Part shown: positions 1 to 10,613 of the stretch, piece after piece | Layout: every line of letters starts with the position of its first letter | Numbering within the stretch: position 1 is the stretch's first letter | From: Blasia pusilla | Lineage: Eukaryota > Marchantiophyta > Marchantiopsida > Blasiales | Reading direction: 5' to 3' | DNA: 64,000 nt | Assembly (NCBI GenBank): GCA_050084515.1 | Contig: CM114274.1 | Coordinates: 22,010,001-22,074,000 of the forward strand | Made by a program: the position numbers and the translations under genes | The notes under the pieces: model-generated | The model's input: only the letters and a program-made list of their open reading frames with translations | Told to the model about the DNA's origin: nothing | Databases searched by the model: none

Positions 1-1392
1 TAGCGAGTGTAATGGGTGTATTAGCATCTGGAGGAAAATGGCGAGATTTACGATGGGGAGGTGAACCAGGGGGAGAGGTTAGGGTTGTAGGAGGGCGTGT
101 AAAACCAGATAAGCGAGTAGATGGAGAATCCAACTCCATCTCTGATCACATAAAAGTAAAGGTAGGCAAGTCTTCGAAGACAAGAAAAGACATATGAAAC
201 GTGGTTTGGAGAAAACATGAGGATAACGAGCAAAGCAAAAGTAGTGGAATCCGTCCAAAGAAATTTAGACGGAGAGATGAAGATTAGGCAATACCGAATT
301 TATGATTGAAAGTTACTATAAGAAAAATATAAAAAACAATTAAAAAGGAAAAGTGATGTATATGGCATCGGAAGAGATAGCTCAAGAATATGAATTTCTA
401 ATGTCCTTAAGGAGATGGCAAACGTATGTAGGGGCGAAACAGTAAGGTAAGGAGTTGAAAGAGCAAGTAAGACTTTTGGGAGGAATTGACCTAAAACAAA
501 CCCGTACCCAAAAATAGTCGCCTACATAGAAGGAAGAAAAACTAGAAAACCTACTTGATATCAAAAGAACGAGCTCGTCAAGACGATCGAAACAAGCCCA
601 AACACGTCCAAAACCGACATTCCAGAAGAAAGTTATGAAAGAAATTAGAAACACCAAAAAAAAGGATGTGAGGAGTAAGTGAGCCGAGCCACCCACCAAT
701 GACCGTTATGAGGGAATGAGTTCGTAATGTTGGGCCCAGCCCGTATCAAAAGATCCAGAAAAGCAAGAGGAATCCCTTAAGCCGATGGTAATCTGGTATC
801 ACTCTAAAAGGAGTACGCTATGTTTGAAATTACGTGTAGGAATCTATGAGCACATTTAGGAGAGAAGGAGGTCCAAAGATCTCAATAATTTTGGAAAACT
901 CAATCTTAAGTGGAAAAAAGAAGAACCCAAAGTTCAAACTTGAGAAGATGAACACATTGGACATTAGATTGAAAAGATTGGATCACCATGAAAATAGTTA
1001 GAAGCAAAATTCTAGACGTACTTCCATCTCCTCCGCCATAGTCCTCCTCTTTCATGTCTCCTCCCCAACTTAAGGTTGGTGAGTAATTAACTTACATGTC
1101 TTACTAGTGGTAGTGAAAAGACAAGTACTTAGTCCAAGGGCGACCAGAGCATGTTGACAACATTCAAACAATTAGCGTAGTTTAAAGCTACAAAGCAACT
1201 TCCATCAGGTCGCTGTAGGTCCCATTTGGCCGTTATCAATTTGGCTGCCTTCACGAGAATCTAAAATTTAGTAGAGGAGAAGTTGATATCTCGACTGTAC
1301 ATACTCCAATAGAAGTAGGCAGTTGCAGATAGGAAAGGTCCATCCGGAAATGGGGATTATACCTTTCAAGCTTGGAGTGAATGTTGTGTATG
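1..1392. other. No gene recognised; AT-rich flank
   Basis: I see nothing supportable in this stretch. The open frames on both strands are short, low-complexity and match no family I recognise. No transposon ends or tandem repeats are apparent. Confidence 0.5.
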
Positions 1393-1418
1393 CATGCGTG
1401 TTGCTTTCAACACGCATG
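1393..1418. repeat. Short perfect hairpin
   Basis: CATGCGTGTTG (1393-1403) is followed after a 4-nt loop by its exact reverse complement CAACACGCATG (1408-1418). The function is unknown. It is one of several short hairpins in the window. Confidence 0.6.
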
Positions 1419-1589
1419 TGTGAGGGCCATGTACTCGCACCATAGCGTAGCATGTTTAGCTGAGGATGCTCGAGTATCACAAAGCAACCTTGCAATTCAC
1501 AAGGCAATTTCTCACTTTGTTACCAATACATCCGGCTTCTCATGAAGAGATGTTGTGTACTAGGCCAATATCAATTTATTTTCCAAACC

Positions 1590-1844
1590 TCACTTTTCAG
1601 TTGCTTGCGCGCAAACACTTTTCAATAGAGGCCAAAAAAGTTTGGCTGCTGCTTCTTTCGGCTTGGCATCACACCAAAACTTCAAATCCTTCATTTCACA
1701 TTCCAGCAACACTACATAATATTCACCATTGCACAGTTTATAAAGATGCCCCCCTTCAACTTTAAAAAGACGAATGTAGAAACATGCAATGATTCCAGAC
1801 AAAGAGGCTAGATCAGATATGCGAGAAGCCTGCTGGAAATCCAA
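1590..1844 (-). other. Possible exon, unknown product
   Basis: An 84-codon open stretch on the minus strand has a residue mix like real protein (KLCNGEYYVVLLECEMKD near its middle) and a possible acceptor (TTTCCAG) just upstream. It matches no family I can name. It could be an exon of an unrecognised gene downstream of the SSB gene, or chance. The rest of 1419-2700 holds nothing else I can support. Confidence 0.15.
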
Positions 1845-2704
1845 GCACCAGAATCAATCAGTGCTCAGGGATTGGCAATCATACTTTGAAAATGGCTGAC
1901 TGCCATGCCAGCAATTGACCAGTTGGGGACCCTGAGAAAGGTCATTTACTCACTTCTAGGTAGAAACAAAATTGACCAAGGTTTTGAACCTCCAGTATGG
2001 GCTGGGAAAACCTGCAAGAAAACTGCCCTTGAATATATGATAATACCGTGGAAGAAATCTGCGGACTTGACCCCATCCCCTTTAAATTTACCAACTGCCA
2101 GCAAACTTGCTGTGAAGCAGTTGGGACCAACTGTTACCAGTGCTTTGCTCTAAAATTGGCAGTCTCTGAACATGGCCATCAGGAGGCCATTTGGAAGCGG
2201 CTCGTGAATTCTTAGATTAAAAAAGCTATAACAGGGGAATGGTGCTGTAGGACTGATAGTCCCCATTCATTAATCAGAAGGAACTCGGTCTTGGATGACG
2301 AGTTCAACTAAGCCTCTCTACAATGCGTGTCTTCTCACCTAAAGCTAACTCTAGAAATCAGTTGAAATCAAGAGGTACCTGCACCTCATTTATCTACAGA
2401 CTCGACTTAGGGTCACTTTCATGTTCAATGGTACCGACCGGAAGTGATTTCTCTCTAACATTTGGGATTGGATGCTGTCCAGGAGCCAAAGATGGGGTAC
2501 TTGCAGGCTCCATGAACATCAATCGTCCTGCATTGCCACAAAGACAACCATCAGTAGTGAGGTTGGTTAAACTTCTTTCAACATGTCTTAAAGATCTACA
2601 TACGATTCTAGTTTCCACGGAGGTGCCACTCTACTCCAATGAGATCAGAAGTTATCACAGAGTATGATATCTAATCTCGCATTAAATCCTGACTTCAAAC
2701 ATTT

Positions 2705-3747
2705 TTAAATAACAAAGCTCAAGTGTACAAGCACACCATTTGCTCGGATGGCAATTTCCCTGATTCGCTTAACAACTCCGCTATTAGGGTCGTTGTACAC
2801 CCGGCTCTCAATGTTGCCCTCTAAATAAACCTGTGATCTGGAAAACCAAGCACGCATACTCATCAGTAACTCCAGTTCCAGTTCCCCTGTCTCAATCTAG
2901 ACTTACCCCCATATCTTGTGATCATACACAAAAGGAAGTCTAGTCTAATGATGAGATGATTGTTATATTAGCCGGGAGCGCCACTCTTAGACACTTAAAT
3001 CAGGGCCACTATTTCGATGCGAGCATGTGTAGGAAATAAAATAAATTACGGCTGCCTACCCCATTTTCACGTGTTGCATAACGAGACTGGCAACTCTGTC
3101 TTGGTAAACAGCTACTCTGTGCCACTGCGTGTAGCTACGTTCAGCAAATTCCTGAGGGCTTTCCCCTTCAAATGGCCTCCGATTGTTATACATGCCGCCG
3201 GTGCCGACTGAAAAGATTGTAACCGCCTTCCCACTCTTCAGAATCTTTTGGACGGGCAACTGTCCCACCTCACCAAGAAGTATGGCCTGGATGAAAGTAA
3301 AAGGAGTTAGGCGCACACCGCTCGTTGATCATTGACGACACTTCACGAGGACATCCATCTGGCAGGACAGGCCAGGGCCTTCAGAGCGACTTTAATCTAC
3401 GCTCCGCAAGTATCAAAGAAGTGTTCACATACCTTGTAGACACCACGAGGAGTGCGGAAATTCCTTGGAGGGTAATTGTCTCTGCTGTAGCCTTGTGTTC
3501 TAATTGCAGGGGTAGCAGGTGTTGAATCTGAGAGTGGGAAACCATCAGAGATAGGGCTTCCAGCTGGTGAATCAAAAGAAAGGCTCGGATCGGCGGAGGA
3601 ATCCCCAGGTGATTCTGTAGGAGCCGACAGAGGAGCTTCTAAGAAGGGATCCTTGAAACCCTGATCGGAGAATGCTCTTGACTGCATGACATTGGACGAA
3701 GCTCCAAAAGTCCTAGCTATTCCTGCCATACAGAGACACAAATCCAA
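2705..3747 (-). CDS. Mitochondrial single-stranded DNA-binding protein (OB fold), exons 2-4
   Basis: The product belongs to the plant organellar SSB family, which coats single-stranded DNA during mitochondrial replication and recombination. On the minus strand I read three coding blocks. The first is 3433 to about 3731, a Ser/Pro-rich linker ending RTPRGVYK at a GTATGT donor. The second is 3060-3286, after a CAG acceptor, beginning AILLGEVGQLPVQKIL and continuing VTIFSVGTGGMYNNRR and QWHRVAVYQD. The third is 2705-2837, beginning GSQVYLEGNIESRVYND and ending LSFVI-stop. The junctions join in frame: phase 0 at 3433/3286, and a split Gly codon at 3060/2837. The OB-fold motifs VGTGGM, QWHR(I/V)AV and VYLEGNIESRVY are the family signature. 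Introns are 146 and 222 nt. The OB domain looks complete and there are no internal stops. The first block appears to start at an acceptor (GTATGGCAG) near 3731, so the N terminus lies further upstream. Confidence 0.85.
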
Positions 3748-3883
3748 TCGATGAACATCCGGTAAGGGTATTTGCGACCTGCAGGTGAATGATTGATCTC
3801 GACCAGCCGGACGACTAGTGAAGATACTCCCCGAGTGAGGACTGTGATGTTCGTTCGCGTCAGTGGCTTGCTACAATTGGAGT

Positions 3884-4019
3884 GCGAAATTAGTTCGGCG
3901 TGACATATCAAGCAATAGGACCGGCAAGAGTCCGAAGTCATGGCTACCTACAAATGAACCGGGAAATTAGTTCAGCGTGGCATACAAAGTAATGACACCA
4001 GCAAGAGTTCGAAGACATG
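3884..4019. repeat. Imperfect tandem duplication in the SSB first intron
   Basis: A segment of about 60 bp beginning GAAATTAGTTCGGCGTG (3886) recurs 78 bp later as GAAATTAGTTCAGCGTG (3963). Similarity continues through CAAGAGTCCGAAGTCATG versus CAAGAGTTCGAAGACATG. It lies in the presumed first intron. Minus-strand open frames at 3967-4568 overlap the second copy, but I do not recognise them. Confidence 0.6.
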
Positions 4020-4689
4020 CCTGCGCGATTACAGGATTTATGAAGCAATCATGAACATCAGGGATAAGAGCGACTGTTGATGAATCAATTTGCAATTTCC
4101 GACATGGGCGGCGGCACATGTTGGCTACTTGGCAATCGTCAACCAACGGACGACGGGCCAGATAAGCACGTAAACCAAACTCATCGGGTTCAAAATCAAG
4201 GTTCAGACGTCTCGTGAGCACATCCATCAGATCTCGGAATGATCGTGCGGGCTAATTCGAAGAACGGTAACGAATTCTCGGGGTATGTTCATTAGTCCCA
4301 TACACCCACTGTACTCAGCCTGGATTGTACTATACACAGGAAGGCTCCTTGGGAAACCCGACAAGGCTCCCCAGGCGAACTCAAAACATTGCAGGTACCT
4401 CCGACTCGATCGGCATAAAGATGATCTGACACAAGGTGGCTGATTGGCGAATCCAGTGGCCAATTGGGTTGCTGCGTTACCTTCCTGGCATTGATCACGA
4501 CATTGACAAACACAAAGGGTGTAACCAGAATTCAGCTTACATCCCATTCCCGCGTAGGAGGACACCACAGATGTGAGATTTTGAACATATTGTCAATCCC
4601 GGAGACTCTAAGCACATTCGAAAACAACTCTGACCACATCAGGGACGATCCATCCGCATCTAGCAGCCAATTCCAGATCTTTTGAGTGC

Positions 4690-4795
4690 ATCCTGTCCGT
4701 GAACCCGAGCCACTCAATGTACGAAACCAACCTGCAGCCGTAGACGACCACGATCCAAGAATGCAGCGTGAGATTCTCACAGCTGGAGACGCCAT
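4690..4795 (-). CDS. Candidate first exon of the SSB gene (mitochondrial targeting peptide)
   Basis: An ATG at 4795 opens a stretch MASPAVRISRCILGSW followed by STAAGWFRTLSGSGS. It is rich in Arg, Ser and Ala with no acidic residues, as expected of a mitochondrial presequence. It lies upstream of the SSB exons on the same strand, below a plausible promoter. A GT donor near 4700 (after GGCTCGG) would join in phase to the exon starting near 3731, but this donor is not canonical, so the exact junction is uncertain. The intervening intron would be about 0.97 kb. Confidence 0.5.
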
Positions 4796-5016
4796 CTTCG
4801 GTCCCCCTGTAGTCCGCTCCCTCGTTAAGACTTCCTCTCCAATTTCGACACTAAAACCCCGTCCTCGTTCGTGCTACCCGATCTCTCAAGCAAGATTTCT
4901 GTAGATCGACCTGGCCCCTACCGTTCTCCCATCCCTCTCTTGCTCCCCTTCGCTGCTACTGTACCGTAGCTCAGGTAACAATTCGCCGCCCCCTCAATTC
5001 GTTCCAGGGCTTTAGG

Positions 5017-5101
5017 TTTAGGGTTTACAGAAATCACGAACATACTGCTCTCCACTGTTAAACCCTAGGCCCGACCCTTCTTATTCCGGAGGAATATATA
5101 T
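5017..5101 (-). promoter_or_regulatory. Putative SSB promoter: two teloboxes and a TATA-like run
   Basis: Read on the minus strand upstream of the candidate start at 4795, there is a TATATATA run near 5092-5101. Telobox motifs follow: AAACCCTAAA at 5026-5017 on the minus strand, and an inverted AAACCCTA at 5060-5067 on the plus strand. Teloboxes are common near the start sites of plant replication, ribosomal and translation genes, which fits SSB. The start site itself is inferred. Confidence 0.4.
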
Positions 5102-6572
5102 ACTGAGTTTTAATAATAGGATCATCTCGGGACTATCCGTGCTGGCTGGGACGGACAGGATTGTAGTGGCGTTAGTTCTTCAAACATTCTTACGGGTCGC
5201 CCTCTTTTGTCGTGGCTTTCTAAGGTAGTTTGTATCGACTTCTTCGGATAGGTCACTTTTATGAGCGGGGCTTTTAGGGTACATGGCACATGCAGTAATT
5301 GAGATGCCATGACGCTTAAGGACCCACCCTTCCTCACGCCCGACTCACAGTTCCTTAAGGACCGAATCTATCCTCAACCTCATACTTTTTATTCTTAATT
5401 TAAGTAATTCTAGAATTAAATCACTAAGTATAGATTTTCTATGCTTGGATGCGTAGAAAAATAAGGGGATGTCTTTTTGCTATATTGGAGCTCATGTAAA
5501 GTTGTGTATGCCTTGGTGAAAGTTGAAGTTGAACTAGCTTACACACCCTCATGTAAGTTTCCACCATGACAGAAAAGAAGAAGAATTAGGGCTACTCCTT
5601 GCTAGCCCTAATTGTAGATCCAGGCCATTTCTAGACAGGTCATATAGGGACCTGTTTGGAGAAACGGGTATCTTCGTGGGTATGCAGTTTTTTCTAACTA
5701 TCATTTAGTCAAAAGAGGATTTTGTCCTCCCAAATCCTCTTGGGGAGGATATCAATTTTAAATAAATTTAAAAATAAATGCTCTATTAATGAGGAAAGTT
5801 ACTTGATTTGGAAATACTTTTATACTTGGTATGTAACATTGGGGGGAAAAATGTTTTGTAGCACTCGAATGAAGAAAAGTATCTTTTTTATTTCTTTCTC
5901 ATGCATGCACTACTGTATTATTCTGAATTTTTTATTTCTTTCTCGTGCATACACTTCTATATTATTACCATTAAGATGTTCATGTCATGCATATTTTTAA
6001 GATGGAAATTTTAAGAAATAATAGAAATAAGTAGTTATATTTGAGATTTTCTATGTTTTTTGGCACATCTGAAAAAGGGGAAATTTTGAAAAAAATTTAA
6101 AACATGTTCAAACTTGGCAAAAAATTAAGAGAAAATTTCCAAAAGAGATTATAAAAAATAGGTAAGAATTCATGACAAATTTTGCACACATCACCATCAC
6201 CTTGTGCACCTTCTTGACTTTGTGGAAAAAAATCAAATCTTTTCAAGAAAAATTCCTTACCCTTGTATTCGTCAAAAATTTAAAATTTAAAATTTCAAGA
6301 GAAAGAAAAGTTAGAGAATTTTCTTAAAACCTCATCCCCTAAATTTTTTCAAGAAAGAAAAAAATTAATGATTGAAAAAACAATGAGTAAATAAATATTA
6401 CATCTACTCATATATAGTTATGAAATTAGAAACCCTCCATCTATTACCCTACCTTTCCTTATTCTTGTCCTCTTCCCTCCTCCCTCCCTTAGGAGGAGAG
6501 GTTTCTTTATGTTCCCCTCTTTTGTACTTCCAATGGGTTTTCCATCATCCCTTTTTATTGAGGTTTATCATT

Positions 6573-6619
6573 CCTATATTGATACATGTTCTCCTATGGA
6601 GGACATGTATCAACATAGG
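6573..6619. repeat. Near-perfect hairpin, 22-bp arms, 3-nt loop
   Basis: The left arm is 6573-6594 (CCTATATTGATACATGTTCT then CC), the loop is TAT at 6595-6597 and the right arm is 6598-6619. Twenty of 22 positions pair, and one of the two exceptions is a T-G wobble. Confidence 0.75.
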
Positions 6620-8102
6620 ATGCTTATCGCAAGAGTCTCCTTGGGGTCACACTTATTCTTTCGAGACATATCTACACATTATATCTATCCATTTAAGAAA
6701 AAAGAATTAAGGTCGATGAAGGGGGTAGTTAAGGGAAGGGATGGTTTTTTTTTCTAGTAGGAGGTCTTTTAAGAGTAGAGGTTAAATATAATACTTTTTC
6801 CAAATTTTCCCTTTCTTTTTTGAAAAACTATCTTTCTAAAAGAAATTGGGGATTAGATCTTTCTGGATATCCTCCCACCAACTTCCTCCCAATTTTTTCC
6901 CCTAAAAATTTAAAAATATGCAAAAAATTTACTGAAACGAGGGTAGAAAAACTCCATTTCAAAATAAAACTTATTTTTAAAAAATTACAAAGTTAAGAAG
7001 TTAGGTGCACACTTTTTTTTTTGCAAATTTTTCATGCATTCTTACGTTTTTTATTATCTCATTTTACTCATCATATTTTTTATTTCTTTCATTTCTCTTT
7101 TCAGATTTTCAAAAATTTCCCAACTTATTTTAAACACAAATTTTAAAAAAAAGCGTGTTGCAAGTAGCACTACTTAGCATGATCCATTACTTACCAAAAG
7201 GCTCATTTTTAAAATTCAGTCTAGAAATTCCTTTTGCTACATTCCTTTTGCCCTATAACTTCCTCCTTTCCCAAAGTGTAAAATCTACATTTATTTCTTA
7301 AGAAGTAATAAGACCCACTCCTTCCCCAAATAATCCCCACCCCCTTAAATCATCTTCACTCTCCCAAAATTCAAATCTATTTTCCCTCCATAAAAGTATC
7401 AAATCTAAATTAGCAAGGGGCACCTACATAATAGAACAAACTGATACTTTCGTTACTTTTTTTTTCTTACCATGTTGTTTTCGCAATAACTAATCCGGAA
7501 TCATGTCCATTTGCTCGCTCATTTGACTAGCCCTATTGAGGAATTTCCATAAGGGGCAAAGATATGTGATTTCGTTGAAAGAATCTGTCACTAGAAATCA
7601 ATTTTAGTAAGTCTACGTTGAGAGCTAAGAAAGGCAAGGGAGTACGATAAGTAAACAAGGCCAAAGTAATTAGGGTTAGAGTTGACAATTAATGTCTTAA
7701 TCTAGTGTTCTAGAAATTGCAATTCACTTCCAATTTTGCTATGTACAAAGTGGTTGTTAAGTGCATCTAAACTCTATGGATGGGGAGGGTGCAAACTAAT
7801 AGTAGTTCTCTCAAATCATGGAGGCTCTAAACTTTCAAGGACCACGTAATCCGTACGACTCAATTTATTGTTGGTAAGGAAACTCAATTTTCATAAAAAA
7901 GTTTTACATTGTAAAACAAATTTATCCTAAACTTTTATAGAGTCGTCTAGTGTTGAGCTTAAGAAGTAATAGTAAGCACCGCTTTAGAAAAAACCAAGTA
8001 TATGCTCTATTACCTCGTGCGCACGTGGAGATGATGACACATGAATAAACATTTGTTTCTCCAAACTCCATCCATCATTGTTTCATGGATAATACCAAAA
8101 GG

Positions 8103-8153
8103 GTATGGAACATAGATGGGTTCTTTTATGGATAACCCATCTATGTTGCATAC
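8103..8153. repeat. Near-perfect hairpin, 20-bp arms
   Basis: The left arm GTATGGAACATAGATGGGTT (8103-8122) pairs with 8134-8153 at 19 of 20 positions, across an 11-nt loop. It lies in intergenic AT-rich DNA. No flanking target duplication is evident. Confidence 0.75.
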
Positions 8154-8573
8154 ACTACTGGTAATATGCGTGTAAAATAATTGGCGATCCTATATGCACA
8201 ATAAGACAAAATAGTGAAATAACATAAAATCATAAAAACCTTACAATTTGTGATTCAATTCACACTTGATCTTTTGAGAAAGGAAAATGAATTTGAATGG
8301 AAGAATGAAATGATTTCATTATTTAAAATTAAATAATGATTTAATTATTATGTGTTGTTTTCATGGTGAAAATTTTATTGAAGAATGGAGTTATTTAAAG
8401 GAGGAAGCATTATGTAACTCTAATTGAAAAATGAAATTATTTAGATGAATGAAAATTTATTTACTCGCTGAATTTTTTTTAAAAAATCAAATTTAAAAAA
8501 TTTAAAAATAATACATAAATTTTGAAATTAAAAAAAATTGATTACGAAGGACGGACATCCTAACTGGTACGCA

Positions 8574-8893
8574 TCACTTACCGGAAACTTCGAGTTCCTC
8601 GACATCTCCTTGCCTTGCGTGGTGCCTCTCGAGCTCCGAAACCACCTGCAGTCCTAGAAACCTTAAAATCAAACACAGATCCTGAATTCACATCTGGTTG
8701 CGGCAGAGGCATGTACAGAGTCCACGAGAGTCAAGGAAAGTGACCACCTCTGGCCCGGGGAAAGTACATAAGCTTCTCTACTGAGGGGGTTCACTACTTC
8801 TACTTCAGCATGATTCCAAAATGTCTGCAGTGCTTCTTTGTCTTTCTCTAAATCCGCAGAATCTTTCGTGAATGCTCTACTCTTTAAAAACAC
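8574..8893 (-). CDS. Possible two-exon gene fragment, unknown product
   Basis: On the minus strand an open stretch (from about 8890 to about 8715) encodes KDKEALQTFWNHAEVEVV followed by NPLSREAYVLSPGQRW. A short second exon at 8647-8574 (VVSELERHHARQGDVEELEV) sits between a TGCAG acceptor and a strong GTAAGTG donor. A GTACAT donor near 8714 would give an intron of about 67 nt and join the exons in phase 0. I do not recognise the family. Good splice signals and the residue mix make it more than a random frame, but no start or end of the gene is defined. Confidence 0.3.
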
Positions 8894-9557
8894 AAGATTA
8901 CTCGTGTTGAACTATTGACATATGGTTTTTCTTAAGATTAGAATGCTACAATTTCAATCATCCTCTTGGCACTTCACATTACAACACCATAATCTATAAT
9001 CAGATTAGCTTTCTTTAGGAAAGATGGAGTCCGAGGTATGTCTGTTTGTTGAAGCATATCGCTTTCTTATGAAGAATCTAATGCTACCGCATGCAAGCAT
9101 TGCTCAGGTTAAGGACCCCGATATGGATTCGTTGAACGGACGCGTTGTATTATCAGTTCAGTGATCCGTACGTCTCAGCCCAAAGCGAGGCGCATCGTTG
9201 ACTCTTTCGCTGTAATTCTGAAAGCGGACTCTATTTTCAATCGCAGTCGGTGAGATCATTTCATTTTTCCTGGGGAACTTGCTCCTGCGATAGTAGATAG
9301 AGGACATAACTCTTAATATGGATGTCCCCATCAAAAACATACAATCCCTGAAGAGTTTTATATTAAGCGTCTCAGAAGTATGGGAAACAGGATGTATTCC
9401 GGAGAGGTGAATAGTATAATTCTATAAATTAGGATAACGTACTCTTCAGGTGACTCTTCATCTTCAAAGAAATGCGGAATTCGTAAATTGCAACGATCGA
9501 GCTCCGAAAGTATTTGCGGTGAGCGTTTCAGCAACTACATGTACGATAGGGTCCGGG

Positions 9558-9566
9558 TATATATAT
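9558..9566 (+). promoter_or_regulatory. TATA box of the DUF674 gene
   Basis: TATATATAT lies 73 nt upstream of the ATG at 9639. That leaves room for a start site about 30 nt downstream and a short leader. No other strong TATA motif lies as close. Confidence 0.5.
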
Positions 9567-9638
9567 CGATACCTCTTGCTCGAAGCCGCGTCCTAAATTT
9601 CTTGAGAAACTCGCAACGCTAGTAGTTCTTCCGTAGAG

Positions 9639-10496
9639 ATGGAATCCGGATCTAGACCTGGCAGCGGGAATAGCAGCGGTATTAATCCCGAGGAAGAGAA
9701 AATCTTGCAGGTCACAGTCCTACGCAGTAAGAGCTTGAAGCGTGTTATCTATGTGGAGTGCGAGAAGGCGTTTGTGGATGTGCTTTTGAGTATCTTGATC
9801 ATGCCGATCGGGGCTGTGTTAAAGCTTTTCGACGATGAAGGACTGACCGATGACCTGAAGCTAGGAGTTGTGAATTTCTATGGAAGTGTGACGGGTATCG
9901 AGACTTCAGCTATGATGGTGGATAAGAAGAAGTTGACGAATCCAGCAACCCCGCGACACACTTTACGCATCTGTGCTTCTGAAGGCTGGAAGTGCATAAA
10001 TGGCAAATGTGCAAATGCGACGGAGTTCGAGCGGCAACTGTGTCGCAAATGCAAAATCATCACTTGGTTGAAATGTAGCGTAAGTGACAATTACGACCAC
10101 CGCAGTTGTTTCCAATGCTTCTTCCTACAATCGTATCCGTCACGTCACACGCAGTGTCCAAGCTGCAGGACCGTGATGAGGGAGTATTCAATCATTGAGC
10201 CACCCGGCCCGACGCCCATGGCCTCCTCCGACGTCAACGCTCAAAGTCCTGGCGAAGGAGTACCCAGGGAAGAGATGACAAGCGGATTTGTTAAGGAAAA
10301 TATCACTTTCATGATTAGAGATGATCTCTCCATAATTAAGTCCAGCACGACAGCGGTTATATCGATGCTCACCACCCTCAAGATTGAAAACTTTCAGGAT
10401 TTAAACAGTTGTGAGATTAAAGTCGGGAGGAAAGAGGTATCACTTCGAATCTTGAAACGATCTGTCATTTTGCTGGATGAACGCAAGATTAGTTGA
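9639..10496 (+). CDS. DUF674-family protein, single-unit form
   Basis: An intact 285-codon frame with no intron needed. DUF674 is a plant protein family of unknown biochemical role. Residues about 26-75 (LKRVIYVECEKAFVDVLL, MPIGAVLKLFDDEG, then NFYGSVTGIE) match the N-terminal part of the repeat unit (the usual 'AGKDFVDFL...PLGTVVRLL' region). Residues about 225-285 (GFVKENITFMIRDDLSI, SMLTTLKIENFQDL, then VSLRILKRSVILLD) match its C-terminal part ('FVKGP..FMVTDDL'). Between them is a Cys-rich stretch, CRKCK, CFQCF and CPSC at about residues 130-177, resembling the paired Cys motifs of the family but with more cysteines. Many members I know of have two units and about 450-500 residues; this has one. 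It has a TATA box upstream and a hairpin 54 nt past the stop. It lies beside repeats yet is undamaged. Confidence 0.8.
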   Translation: MESGSRPGSGNSSGINPEEEKILQVTVLRSKSLKRVIYVECEKAFVDVLLSILIMPIGAVLKLFDDEGLTDDLKLGVVNFYGSVTGIETSAMMVDKKKLTNPATPRHTLRICASEGWKCINGKCANATEFERQLCRKCKIITWLKCSVSDNYDHRSCFQCFFLQSYPSRHTQCPSCRTVMREYSIIEPPGPTPMASSDVNAQSPGEGVPREEMTSGFVKENITFMIRDDLSIIKSSTTAVISMLTTLKIENFQDLNSCEIKVGRKEVSLRILKRSVILLDERKIS

Positions 10497-10550
10497 ATCA
10501 TACCAGCATTAGTCCGTTGCTGAGGAAGTCCTGAGTCCTCGATGGAGGTC

Positions 10551-10613
10551 CTCTTTTGTTTTTTATGGGTTTTCCATGCATCATGCATGGAAAACCTTCT
10601 AAAAACAAAAGAG
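10551..10613. repeat. Long hairpin just 3' of the DUF674 gene
   Basis: The outer arms CTCTTTTGTTTTT (10551) and AAAAACAAAAGAG (ending 10613) and the inner arms GGTTTTCCATGCAT and ATGCATGGAAAACC are both perfectly complementary. They are separated by a small internal bulge and a single-base loop. It begins 54 nt after the stop codon and would lie in the 3' UTR. It could be a foldback insertion, a template-switch product or an RNA structure. Confidence 0.8.

Larger units (their letters stand above)
5104..8560. other. AT-rich intergenic DNA, no gene
   Basis: Strongly A/T-rich with many homopolymer runs. The open frames at 5122-5337, 5722-6000 and 6420-6757 have biased composition and no recognisable domains. 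Apart from the two hairpins listed separately, I see no mobile element termini. Confidence 0.6.

Noticed and set aside
5122-5337. 71-codon minus-strand frame upstream of the SSB gene
   Set aside because: No recognisable motif or splice context. It overlaps the presumed promoter area.
5722-6757. Several open frames of 80-96 codons in AT-rich DNA
   Set aside because: Low-complexity composition, no domain features, no splice or promoter context.
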